64,000 nucleotides of DNA from Diogma glabrata (taxonomy: Eukaryota; Arthropoda; Insecta; Diptera; Cylindrotomidae), in assembly GCA_963693315.1 (NCBI GenBank), contig OY856186.1, forward strand, positions 238,951,377 through 239,015,376. Direction: 5' to 3'. Positions within the stretch are counted from its first letter, which is position 1, and every line of letters begins with the position of its first letter. Below the pieces are notes generated by a model. It was not told the DNA's origin and ran no database searches. It was given only the letters and a program-made list of their open reading frames with translations. Positions 23,291 through 34,395 of this stretch are shown piece by piece. The position numbers were made by a program, and so were the translations under genes.

Positions 23291-24594
23291 AAATCGATAT
23301 TCTATAAAATAAAAACTAAAATTCAAATTGTTACTATAAGGAAGTTTATATTATTATTAATAAAATAACAAATTTAAAAATAAACAGTAAAAAGTATATT
23401 TTTAAATATTGCATTTTAATTCAAAGGTGACAAAAGCACACAAACAGTGAATAATATGGAAAACCATAATAACACATATAGAAACAAATAAAATTTAGAA
23501 TATCACAACACTCTGCTGAAATTTTTAAACCATAAAGGAATTCGTTTTTGTTCGGCGCCATGTTATGAAAATTAATTGGCGCTTTAAACTGTTCCTGTTT
23601 CGGAGCCATGTTATGAATTTCGGCCTTTAATAAAAACAAGCGGGGAATCTTGACTTCGGAAATCTCTAATATTATTAATAATTATATATTCCCTTATTCA
23701 CACAGTTATTAATAAATATATATTAAAAAAAATTCTATCGACAAAACGATATTAAAATTTTACTAACAAAGATACTAAATTAACACCAAAAACATTTGCC
23801 AATTACAAAAATTATGTATATTAAATCAAAAAAATGTATGTAAAATAAATTTATCAAAACTTAAATTATAACATGTTCAATTATAGCTTTGTTGAATTTG
23901 TGTTCATTAACTTAAGAACAAGTCATTTTAAAATAAATAATACAACGAACATCTTTTGGTGAGAACATTTCACATTTTATTAATTTATTTATCTACTTAT
24001 TTTCTCAATCCACCAAAAAAAACCAATTTGCAAAAAGATGCTTCCACAATGTATTCTTATCCTTCCACAATGTATTCTTATTAAATTTTTCTAATAATAT
24101 TAAATTACAAAAGTGGACACAATAACACTATCTTTTCTATTTAATTTAAAAATCTCCTCGATCGAACAAAATGAACGAGCATATATAAGTAGTAAGATTC
24201 TTCATCTCTTGCTTCCTCTAGATTTATCTTTTTCATCGTACACAATTTAAAAATTTCCAATCCTAATTTGCATTTCCATGTATCATCTCATTAAACATCT
24301 ATTCAAAATGGAGAAAATATTCCTCTCTATATACCAACAACCATTCTTATTTTTTATAAACGCACAACTGTATTCTGTCTACACATGTTATTATGACTAA
24401 GCTTTACATAACAAAAACTTCTATGTAGACATAAACAAGCATTATTAATACATATTGACTAACGCAACAAAGCAATTAACTAAAAAAATTAAATATTATT
24501 GACTAACTTGTAGCACGTTTTAGCATGTAGCATGTTTTATTTTTCTTTGAATTTAAAGGCCGAAACCGACACAAATCAGCAAACTATTAGCGGA
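23291..24594. other. AT-rich spacer with short duplications
   Basis: No gene recognised. CGCCATGTTATGAA near 23555 recurs as AGCCATGTTATGAA near 23605, and CTTCCACAATGTATTCTTAT is tandemly duplicated near 24039-24080. Confidence 0.5.
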
Positions 24595-24865
24595 TTTATT
24601 CCAATATGAAAATTATTGTTTTATAGCAAAACTCGAAATAGTCCGTCGTTATATATGCGTTTTGAGATATTGACGACAGCAAATTATTTGTTTCCTTTTT
24701 TTTTTAAAGAATAGATAACCAAACAATGAACCATGTCGTATAACGAAGCATGGTTTATGCCAATATTTTATGATACGATGGAGGAATAAGAATGAAATAA
24801 GAGGAAAAAACATATTTTTTCTAATTTTGCGAAATTAAATTTGACTGACAATGTTCGTTCGAGAA
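24595..24865 (-). repeat. Partial 640-bp retroposon (copy D, body only)
   Basis: Shares with copy A, in the same orientation, the T-rich block, ATAGATAACCAAACAATG / ATGGATAACTAAACCAT, TGCCAATATTTTATGATA and GAATGAAATAAGAGG. Head and tail are missing or diverged. Confidence 0.5.
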
Positions 24866-25488
24866 TGCGAACACTTTAAATAAATGAAACCACACACTTT
24901 GATGGTTATTTTAATATTTAATTTGATTTTAATTTAATTCAATAAAAGCTTAACTTTGAATTTTACAATTTCAGAAAATATTTTATTTTATTTTTAAAAC
25001 AAATTATTAATTAATTTAATTTAAAGCAATTGAATTATACAAATCTGAATCACAACTGAACTGAAATATTTTATTATTATGTCAATTACATTACAATTAC
25101 ATTTTACGTTCGTTTTATTTTCGATTTTCAGTTCATAACCGGGACATCTATTTGTGATCATCCTACTTAAATACATTAAAACATTTCAAAAATATTTCTA
25201 TTCTAAACAGTCAATAATCAAGCCGATGGAATTTTCTTCAACCATTAAAAATCAAATCACCATCGTGGCATCACCTACGATAAACAGTTGACTAGCGTTG
25301 AATAAAAAGAGTTCATTCTCCAGAACCTCCAAGACAACATCTTGGACGGTATGTATTCTGATGTTCTTGTGGGAGATTATATATTGACACTAATAATAAC
25401 TAGTATTGTCTATTTTGTAACACAAGGTTATTTACTTTAAATTAGGTAATAATTATAAATTCAAAATAATTGGTACACAAATTTGTTT
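24866..25488. other. AT-rich spacer
   Basis: Nothing recognised beyond AATTTAATT-type runs. Confidence 0.45.
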
Positions 25489-25985
25489 TTTATTCGCCTA
25501 CATATTAAAGTGGTGCTTTATTACAGTGATTTGCGGCCGTAAAATGACACTTTTTAACCATATATTTTGCTGTCATAGTTACGTCCAAAAAAGTAAAAAA
25601 CATTTGTATTTGTTTAAATTCTATAAAAAAGACACATTTTTGTCAAAGCAACCTTTAAATTCAAAATTTCATTATCCAATTAAAATTATTGTTATTATTT
25701 GTTGACATAGTTTTACAATTATTTTGAAAAAAATAACAAATATTTTGTCAAAGGTTACTTGTTCAACATATTTTCATTTTAAAATTTATGCAAAATTATA
25801 ACTTTGATTTAGAATAAACAATTTTTTTAAATATTTTGCTAGCGGCGAATAAAAAATAGTATATGACGCATGGACGTAAGCTATTTTGGACTTAATGTGG
25901 GTGCAAATCTCGGCTAGCGCCTCGACTCGCAAACTCCACATACGTCCAAAATCTTTAGCTTTACGTCCTAGCATCATAATGTACT
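25489..25985. repeat. Repeat T, copy 1 (two inverted-repeat modules)
   Basis: Nearly identical to 57943-58437 in the same orientation. Module one is bounded by TTTTTTATTCGCC and GGCGAATAAAAAAT (25490-25857). Module two (25857-25985) is a hairpin with arms GGACGTAAGCTATTTTGGAC and GTCCAAAATCTTTAGCTTTA and a GC-richer apex CTCGGCTAGCGCCTCGA. No open frame is conserved between the copies. The joint conservation of both modules suggests one non-autonomous element. Confidence 0.75.
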
Positions 25986-26420
25986 ATTATTGTTCTAACG
26001 AGCACACTAAATAATATATAAATTAATTTCATCATTTATAGCAATTTTCTTCTATTGTTATTACAACTTGAAAACCCCGTTTAAGAAGAAAATGAAGATT
26101 CTTACCTCTTATTGTTTACCACCAACCAAAACGATGGAAAAATGTTGCATTGAACATAATAAAACAGATTTTTGATTTTTGAATTTTAATAAATTAATTA
26201 GTTTATCGTACGAGTGTGTGAACAAGATTGAGTTTTATCAAGGTTCTTCTGGTATATCCTATGATATGGTCATTTTTTTAGGATCAGGAGTTCTCTGTCG
26301 GTTGGTGTTTATAGGCTCCAAATATTTAGTTTTTGTCCTAACGCAAAAAATAATATAGTAATACCTAATTTTCAGACACGTAAAAAATTCTATTTACGGT
26401 AATAGTTATTTACATATCGA
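25986..26420. other. AT-rich spacer
   Basis: No gene or repeat recognised. Confidence 0.4.
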
Positions 26421-26518
26421 GGGCTGAAAGTAGAAGATTACGCCTGCGGTTCATATTGAAGCCCGACGTGAAGCGAGGGCTTTTATTGAACCAAGTGGGT
26501 AATCTTCCTTTCAGCCTG
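26421..26518. repeat. Long hairpin with GCGAGGGC apex
   Basis: GGGCTGAAAGTAGAAGATTAC pairs with GTAATCTTCCTTTCAGCCT; inside, GGTTCA pairs with TGAACC and AAGCCC with GGGCTT, leaving an apex around GACGTGAAGCGA. Stem of about 40 bp with small bulges. Confidence 0.75.
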
Positions 26519-26529
26519 AGTGTATGTAC

Positions 26530-26845
26530 AACGTTTTACGCACAACTGCACAACTTAATTGTAGAATAAATAAATTTTTAAATTTCTTAAACTCTCTAGA
26601 CATTTTGAAAATTATACTAAACAAGCCATGATTTTCTCTATAAACTTCATACAATAATTTATTTGTTTGTTCTAATTTTATGATTATCTTACGGGCGATT
26701 ATTTTACGGGCGGCAAAATAGAAAAATACACTAATTTTTTATATAGCAACGGGATTTTATTTTACGGGGGAAAAGTTTAAATTTCAGCCATGATAACTAG
26801 GATGTAAAATGTGTTTTACGATTCGTTTGTGCGTAAAGTGTTTTA
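26530..26845. repeat. Short inverted repeat pair, possible small TIR element
   Basis: CAACGTTTTACGCACAA near 26530 faces TTTGTGCGTAAAGTGTT near 26829-26845. The interior has TTACGGGCG-type motifs repeated near 26691, 26704 and 26762. No gene content. Confidence 0.35.
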
Positions 26846-27896
26846 AATATTTCATTTTATTCTTACGGTATAATGATGATTTTAATTAAGCAGTGTTTTT
26901 CCACAGTATATGTTTTATTGTCGATTGTGTCACTGCCTATAAACTAAAATAACATTTTCTTCATCTAGAGATTTATATAAATAAATAAATACATCTGGAG
27001 GTTTATGTAAATAAATTCAATATATTTATTATATTTTATGGATTTTTTGCAAGAACTATGTATAACTAGCGCAAACTGCTTTCCAATCGCCAGTTATCAC
27101 ACTATTTTTTGAAAAAAGTGTTTGCACTAGTTATACAATATACTATGAATACAGTATAAAAATATATTCTAGAAAAACTTTCAAATCTCGTTCAATGTCA
27201 ACAGTTACCCGTTCGTTTTATACACGTTATTCGTCCATCATATGTGAATAATAATCAACACAACAACATTTTGTAACAAAAAATGTTATGAAAAAAATCT
27301 AATACAAATATTAACATAAACGCGTATATGAACGCGTAATGTAATGCAATGTGTTTAGGTTCACTTCAATCGCAATAAAAACTAAACTAAGAGAATGGAA
27401 AATAAAAGTGTTAATTTAAATGAACATATTGTGAAAGGTAATAAAAACAATTTTTTTTCTTCAAATTTTGTTATAAATAAATAAAAAAATTCTTAATTAG
27501 ACAAAAAAATAAACAGTTTTTGTTGTTAATTGGAATATTTCAACCATAAATTAGTTTGAAATAACGAAAAAAAAAATAAGAAACCAACGGCAACAATAAC
27601 AACAAGAACATAATTTTAATTTGTGGAAATTTAATTTCTCATTAATCGTCTATACGGTGATGGCTGGTTGGTTCGTTGTGTTAGGTGATGGTTTGATAGC
27701 TTATCTAGATGATTAGAAGTTAATTGTAAATAATGTGTTTTTTTACGATTAATTAGTGGTCGTTTGACGAGGTAGGTTTTCTGAATTTCGAGAATGGATG
27801 ATTTGATTACAATTAAACCGATGCTTCTCCCTACATCCCATACAAGATTGTACAACTAGCTCAGTAGTGATCCATTATTGGCAACCAGTAACGGAA
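26846..27896. other. AT-rich spacer with a small hairpin
   Basis: GTATAACTAGCGCAAAC near 27058 pairs with GTTTGCACTAGTTATAC near 27119. An ATG near 27394 opens a short frame (about 15 codons) that ends at a GGTAAT donor-like site; I cannot support it as a real exon. A 74-codon minus-strand frame at 27855-27631 has no recognised features. Confidence 0.4.
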
Positions 27897-27897
27897 C

Positions 27898-28454
27898 AAT
27901 GGCCGAGAACTGGCAACCATGACTGCCAGCACTCGGCCATTAAGAAGATATAAAATAGTATTTTGATTTTCATATGTAAATTTAAATAAATTATTTACAA
28001 AATAATTAAAATAAAATTGAAATGAAAATAAAATTTAAAACATACACCAATCTTTTCAATATTATCATATATCATATTATCATATAGTCTTTCAGCCGAG
28101 AAGCGATAACAAAAATACAAATGTGAAATTTTTGAAACTATATATTTCTAAAACGGATAATATTCTAGTGAATTTCAACCAAATGACATAGATCAACAAA
28201 TTCATGACGGCAGTGCTGGCCGAACAACAATAGCCAATTAATAATAACCATTAACGTTGATTGGCCATTTAATGTAAAGTGTACTGGCTATTTTCTATAA
28301 ACTATAGATAGGCCGATTCTTGATTCCAGCAATGACCCATTAATAATTGCCAAGTACTGTTTACCTTCCATGGCCCAATGCTTGGCCGTTCAAAGGTAAC
28401 TATATACTGGCTCTTTTCTGATAGCCGTAGGACGGCCGATGAATGGTTCTAGTA
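27898..28454. repeat. GGCC-rich degenerate repeats and hairpin
   Basis: Starts with a hairpin (27898-27942) whose arms AATGGCCGAG..CTGGCA and TGCCAG..CTCGGCCATT match perfectly around a 2-base bulge. It is followed by degenerate units of about 110 bp with TACTGGC..TTTTCT and GGCCGAT.CTTGATTC motifs, near 28215, 28320 and 28450. The third unit is split by the hAT element and continues at 34327-34395. Confidence 0.55.
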
Positions 28455-28462
28455 CTGGCCCC
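28455..28462. repeat. hAT-1 target-site duplication, left
   Basis: CTGGCCCC, identical to 34319-34326. Confidence 0.95.
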
Positions 28463-28515
28463 CAGAGGCGTAGCTAGGGGAGGGCGGGGGGGGGGGGGGC
28501 GGTCCGCCCCGGGTG

Positions 28516-29985
28516 TCACCCGTTTTGGGGTGACACCCGAACGTAAAAAACTTAAACAAACCATCACAATTTTTTCACGATAAATCACTTCGAAACCGTT
28601 TTGGGGTGACACCCGAACGTAAACAACTTAAACAAACCATCACAATGTTTTCAATGATAAATCACTTCGAAACCGTTTTGGGGTGACACCCGAACGTAAA
28701 AAACATAAACAAACCATCACAATGTTTTCAACGATAAATCACTTCGAAACCGTTTTGGGGTGACACCCGAACGTAAAAAACTTAAACAAACCATCACAAT
28801 GTTTTCAACGATAAACCACTTCGAAACCGTTTTGGGGTGACACCCGAACGTAAACAACTTAAACAAACCATCACAATGTTTTCAATGATAAATCACTTCG
28901 AAACCGTTTTGGGGTGACACCCGAACGTAAAAAACATAAACAAACCATCACAATGTTTTCAACGATAAATCACTTCGAAACCGTTTTGGGGTGACACCCG
29001 AACGTAAACAACTTAAACAAACCATCACAATGTTTTCAATGATAAATCACTTCGAAATCGTTTTGGGGTGACACCCTAACGTAAAAAACTTAAACAAACC
29101 ATCACAATGTTTTCAACGATAAACCACTTCGAAACCGTTTTGGGGTGACACCCGAACGTAAACAACTTAAACAAACCATCACAATGTTTTCAATGATAAA
29201 TCACTTCGAAACCGTTTTGGGGTGACACCCGAACGTAAAAAACATAAACAAACCATCACAATGTTTTCAACGATAAATCACTTCGAAACCATTTTGGGGT
29301 GACACCCGAACGTAAACAACTTAAACAAACCATCACAATGTTTTCAATGATAAATCACTTCGAAACCGTTTTGGGGTGACACCCGAACGTAAAAAACTTA
29401 AACAAACCATCACAATGTTTTCAACGATAAACCACTTCGAAACCGTTTTGGGGTGACACCCGAACGTAAACAACTTAAACAAACCATCACAATGTTTTCA
29501 ATGATAAATCACTTCGAAACCGTTTTAGAGTGACACCCGAACGTAAAAAACATAAACAAACCATCACAATGTTTTCAACGATAAATCACTTCGAAACCGT
29601 TTTGGGGTGACACCCGAACGTAAACAACTTAAACAAACCATCACAATGTTTTCAATGATAAATCACTTCGAAACCGTTTTGGGGTGACACCCGAACGTAA
29701 AAAACTTAAACAAACCATCACAATGTTTTCAACGATAAATCACTTCGAAACCGTTTTGGGGGACACCCGAACGTAAACAACTTAAACAAACCATCACAAT
29801 GTTTTCAACGATAAATCACTTCGAAACCGTTTTGGGGTGACACCCGAACGTAAAAAACTTAAACAAACCATCACATGTTTTCAACGATAAATCACTTCGA
29901 AACCGTTTTGGGGTGACACCCGAACGTAAAAAACTTAAACAAACCATCACATGTTTTCGACGATAAATCACTTAGAAACCATTTT
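28516..29985. repeat. 77-bp satellite inside hAT-1, four-unit higher-order period
   Basis: About 19 head-to-tail copies of a 77-bp unit containing GTTTTGGGGTGACACCCGAA and CAAACCATCACAATG. Variants alternate in order: AACTT with AAACCAC, AACAACTT with CAATGAT, AACATAAAC, AACAACTT with CAATGAT. This four-unit (308-bp) pattern repeats about three times from 28747. The GGGGTGACACC core is the subterminal motif of the hAT itself (also at 34264), so the array is an amplification of the element's own end. The last units carry 1-bp losses. Confidence 0.95.
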
Positions 29986-30669
29986 AACCATATATCCATA
30001 TAATTTCAATTTATAAATTGTGATAACTTATAAATGTGTCCTATAAATGTGTTATTGGTTCAAAAAGAATCTATTCTACTTCTTAAAATTTTTGAGTTAT
30101 TACGTGAAATAAAATTTTAACAATATTAATCGAATCAACATGTTGAGCATTGAATCCCATCACCACAATTACTCAATAGCTTTGAATATTCCTATAGATA
30201 CCATATTGACCGTTTTTTACGATATATTATTTAGTATGCAAGCATGATTATTTAATGACCAGGTCTGAAAACACATATGCTGAATAATGTATAGGAAAAG
30301 TGGTTTACGTCGAAATTGTGGCACCCTTTGTCGATAGGGTGGCACCCTTGAGTTACAATGTCTCTATTCCAAAATTATTTCTAAAATATCCGCTTAACCT
30401 TACTACCTAATATATGTTTTACATTTCAAACAAATTAATTGCAAACACCTAAGGAAACTAACAAACAATCAAATTACCGTGTTTGTAAATGATCTCAAAA
30501 TAATTTTTTTTCCTTTATCTTGAAACTCAAAGAATAAATTGAAATAGATCGTTTTTCAATGGACACAAAAATAATTACTGTAGAATAAAATGGCAGTTAT
30601 GCAATTACTGCAGTTTTGCAAATTTTTGTAGGTTGATACATACTCATACTGTTTGTTTTCAGTTTTATA

Positions 30670-31110
30670 TATTTATATATTTGAATTAAATGAAAGTTTA
30701 TCATTTAAAAGTACATTTTGTTGGGTTTTAAATGCCTTGGAAATTTCAAACTCATCAAGTGATTCTTTTAAAGATCCTTGGCTACATAAATGTAAAGCCT
30801 TCAATTTTTTTTTAAAAGTGGTGTAGCTATTGTTATTAACTATGTAAATGGTTTGCAAAAATAAACTTTAAATTTTGTTTATTTTTCTTCTTAGGCAGGT
30901 ATTCCTTAAGTCAGTCCTTAAAACATTTTCCGGTTTTCCCGATGTAAAATTTTTCACAAAAATCACATTTGATTTTGTAAATTATTGAGCATGATTCTAA
31001 TTGGATATTTAATTTTGGTTTCAATTCTTTATATAAAATATCTTTTAGGATTTTATACTTATATTTTTTTAAATAGTTTCTTATAATATTAGGCTATGAT
31101 TTGTATATTC
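30670..31110 (-). pseudogene. Penelope-like element fragment with GIY-YIG nuclease
   Basis: The minus-strand translation reads KKYKYKILKDILYKELKPKL, then IIYKIKCDFCEKFYIGKTGK, the two-Cys plus YIG motif of Penelope-like GIY-YIG endonucleases. It continues with a decayed helix ending near LHLCSQGSLKESLDEFEI and the C-terminal NVLLNDKLSFNS, similar to the LLNDQI ends of that family. It contains stops and a frame change near 30860. Only the 3' part is present, without a reverse transcriptase. It lies antisense within hAT-1, upstream of its transposase, so it is probably a nested 5'-truncated insertion. Confidence 0.7.
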
Positions 31111-31331
31111 CATTTTATCAAATATTATTTAATATAAGTTGTTACAAGGAAATTTAAATAAATAAATTTTCTTGGCGGTTTATTTAGTCGTTAACACAGT
31201 GTACTTATTATGAACTATGTACCTATTATGTACCCTACAAATATGTTTACAACTAATGCTTTGCTGATACCTATACTATAATTAAAAATATTTTTTTAGA
31301 TTTCATTTAGCAAATATCCCAAAAAATAAAT

Positions 31332-34203
31332 ATGCCACGAGGAGTTCATAATTTTTAAAGAAAAAGTTGGTTCCAGCAGAGAAAGACCAAATCTATAAAT
31401 ATGTTACAAAACCCGATGATATCCAAGGTTCATCAAAAGAAACTGATTATCACGTTGATGCAACGAATGTTTCAGAGAATATTGGCTTATCTTCGGAAAG
31501 TAACAGCAACAATACAGAATTAATAATGATAACCTATGATGACGAATTAGAAAGGAATAATGAAAATGACAGTGATAATGCCGCTAATGCTTCTACTATC
31601 GAAGACAGTATTTGCATGGGTGAATCACTTCAGGACTTAAGAGATGTATCACATTGGAATATACTCGTCTCTGGTAATGTTCGCATTGAAATCATAAAAA
31701 AAGAAAGTGAACATTTTCAAAATAGAGAAGGGTCGTTTGTTACTGTATCTAGACACGGGTTAGACATAAAAGGTGATGTTCGCCATCTTTCTAAAGAATG
31801 GTTTTATAAAATGATGAATAATGGTGAAAAAATTCTACGGCCATGGATTGTTTATTCTCCTGTAAATAATAACTTGCGTCCTGTATTGCTTCTGTTGTCG
31901 TGTATTTGCTTTCACCAATAATAATAATACAAAATCAACATTTACTACTGGATATCAGAAGCCGTGGAAACTAAATCCCAAAGTGGCCGAGCATGAAACT
32001 TCAAATGAACATCTGGAGAATTTTGAAAAGTGGAAAACTTTGGAAATGAGGTTAAAAATTCATAAAACGATACGAGACGCAGCCTTGCAATTAATATACA
32101 ATAAAAAACAGAAGTGGAAACATCTTTTATCAAGATTATTGGATATAACTTTGTTTTTATCTAAACAAAACCCAGCATTTCATGGACATGATGAAGGACA
32201 AAGTTCTTCAAATAAAGGCAATTTCTTAGAACTAACCAAACTATTGTCAAAGTATGATGTAGTGTTAAAAGAACACATTTTGAATTTGGAGCATGGTAAA
32301 TCACCAAAGTATCATATATGTCACCAGATATACAAAATGAGTTCATAAATGTTTTAGCGATCCACGTAAAGTTTAAGCTTGTCAACGAAATTAAATCGGT
32401 TAAATATTTTGGAATTATGTTTGATAGCACACCTGACATTTCACATATTGATCAAATGTCAGAAGTGATTCGTTATGTGAAAATTGATAGTAGTAAAGTG
32501 GAAATCAAGGAAGTATTCCTTGGATGTTTTCCTTTACGTGGAAAAAAGCCGCTGATTTAAGCGATGAAATTCTTACACTGAAAAAAAAGTTGAAGTAATG
32601 ATAACCTTATCTCGAAGATGGCAGTTTATTATTCATGCAAAGAAAAGATATTTACAAACAATTTCACCGTGATTGGGACAACTACTCAGTACTCAGTAAC
32701 ATTTTCCTGATAACAGAATGAGGTGTAATAAAAATATAAAGTGCTATCCAATATAACAGTAGTTGAATAAAGTTAATAACTATTTCCATGAAAACATATT
32801 TCTTAGGCCTTATATCATGAATTTTTCATTTTAAAATTTAAGTATTTGAGATTAATTGAACTATATTTTATTTTCACATAAATATTTCATGTGATTGTCT
32901 CAACTGCATCGGCTTATCATTGTACGGTTGTTGAATCAATCTCGTATTTCGAATCGCCATATCTGCCCGCACGGTGAGGTTGAGACAACTGCATTTCGAT
33001 TGGAAATAGGACATGTTTTTTTCAGTGTAAAAATCTTGAAAATGATGGTATAGATGTTATGAATTGTCGCTCCCAAAGGTTATGATAATGCAGCTGTTAT
33101 GAGTAGTATACATGGAGAAGTGCAAGCTATTATTAAAGCAAAAAATAACAAAGCAATTTTTGTGGGCTGCAAAGATCATTCAATTAATTTATACGGCCAA
33201 AACTAGTCAGTGGAAGCCATTTTTACATGTTTTTCTGCTTCGACTAGCCGCTGGGAAGTACTTGCTAAACACAACAAAGCAACTGTTAAAATACTCTTAA
33301 CAGCGCATTGGAGTGCTCATTATGCTGCAGTAAAAGTATTGGCCGAAAACTTTGATGGGATTGTGGCTGAAATTGAGAAGTTAAGTGATAAACAAGAAAA
33401 TGTAGACACTAGAGGCGCTGCACAGAACCTTAACAATGCAGCATGTGATTTTTCGTTTCTTTGCTATCTTTTGTTTTGGAATGATATTCTAAGAGAAATA
33501 ATATCTATGCTCAGATTGGATTGCAAAGCACGGGCTTGAATATTGATCAATTAGCTACAAAAATAGAGTCAATTCATAACGAAGTCTCATTGTAGAAGAG
33601 GCAATAGATCTTGCTGCGAAAAAATCGGAGGACTATGACATTCCAATGAAAAGCCGAATTCGTCATAAAAACGCAAAAAACGAACGGGTGGTGAGTTTGC
33701 ACCTGATGTTGGACTGACACTGAGAGCTCAACTTAAAAAGGATATGTTCCAATTCAGTGTTGTTCCAATTCAATTCAGTGTTCCACCAATTCAGTGTTGA
33801 ACTCCGAACTAGACTGAAGTCAGTTCAAGATTTAGCTTCATTGTTCGAGGTTGTGCAGACAAACACTTAGCTTTTGGCGAACAGTAAAGAGTTAAAATTA
33901 TCGGTATCAAAATTTACTGGTTTTTATGATGCGGTATTGGCAACAGAACTCTTCATAGAGATACAAAGGGTGAGGAGGCATTTAAAAGCGGCCAATGTTA
34001 CAGTTTCTAACTGGGTGTACCTAGACTTTTTGAAATTCATCGTAGAATGGGATTTTTTAGAATTTCTTCCGAATCTTACGGTCGCACTAAAGTTATTTAT
34101 GACTATTTGCGTATTAGTGGCTTCGTGTGAGAGGAGTTTCAGCAAATTAAAATTAGTTAAAAATTACTTGCGGGCTTATAATAATAATGCTCATTTGTAT
34201 TAA
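31332..34203 (+). pseudogene. hAT-1 transposase, TTF/ZMYM1-like, broken
   Basis: Blocks in several plus frames: a likely start MPRGVHNF at 31332; LVPAEKDQIYKYVTK and an acidic linker to 31919; a TTF-type finger with YCFCCRVFAF near 31885-31910; then EHETSNEHLENFEKWK and AFHGHDEGQSSSNKGNFLEL (to 32347); YFGIMFDSTPDISHIDQMS (to 32559), a catalytic-Asp region; a 452-bp MITE; then SQRYDNAAVMSSIHGEVQ-like and FVGCKDHSINL (33080-33190), TAHWSAHYAAVKVLAENFDG (to 33540), and the dimerisation tail VLVASCERSFSKLKLVKNYL (near 34111-34170). At least four frame changes and the MITE disable it. The family catalyses hAT excision and insertion. Confidence 0.88.
32576..33027. mobile_element. 452-bp MITE inside hAT-1 transposase
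   Basis: Ends CACTGAAAAAAAA (32576) and TTTTTTTCAGTG (to 33027), each flanked by TA. Removing it and one TA rejoins the transposase reading before DLSDEIL and after NLENDGID. Non-coding interior. TA duplication and short AT-rich TIRs suggest a Tc1/mariner-type MITE. Confidence 0.85.
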
Positions 34204-34318
34204 TTAAAAAAAATTATAAATTACGTTTATCGGCTTTTTATTATTATTGACAGTTTTTATTTTTGGGGTGACACCACAATATCCGCCCCGGGTGCCACCC
34301 ATGCTAGCTACGCCACTG

Positions 34319-34326
34319 CTGGCCCC
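34319..34326. repeat. hAT-1 target-site duplication, right
   Basis: CTGGCCCC, identical to 28455-28462. Confidence 0.95.
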
Positions 34327-34395
34327 ATAACAATAGCCAAGTATTGTTCACCATTAATAGGCCAGCGCTTGGCCGTATTTCAGCGCCCAGCAAAT
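34327..34395. repeat. GGCC-rich repeat, continuation
   Basis: ATAACAATAGCCAAGTATTG ... GGCCAGCGCTTGGCCGT continues the unit interrupted at 28454. Confidence 0.55.

Larger units (their letters stand above)
28463..34318 (+). mobile_element. hAT element 1 (TTF/ZMYM1-like), complete ends
   Basis: Terminal inverted repeats: CAGAGGCGTAGCTAG at the left and CTAGCTACGCCACTG at the right, then subterminal CCGCCCCGGGTG(T/C)CACCC and GGGGTGACACC at both ends. An exact 8-bp duplication, CTGGCCCC, is the hAT signature. The 5.86-kb body holds, left to right, a G-run, a 77-bp satellite built from subterminal sequence, a Penelope fragment on the minus strand, and a broken transposase containing a MITE. It is inserted in the GGCC-rich repeat. 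Confidence 0.92.

Noticed and set aside
23421..23639. 72-codon minus frame with repeated HNMAPK
   Set aside because: The repeat comes from a short DNA duplication (GCCATGTTATGAA); no other support for coding.
28516..29985. CRISPR array
   Set aside because: The 77-bp units are contiguous without unique spacers, lie in a eukaryotic hAT element and have no cas genes nearby.
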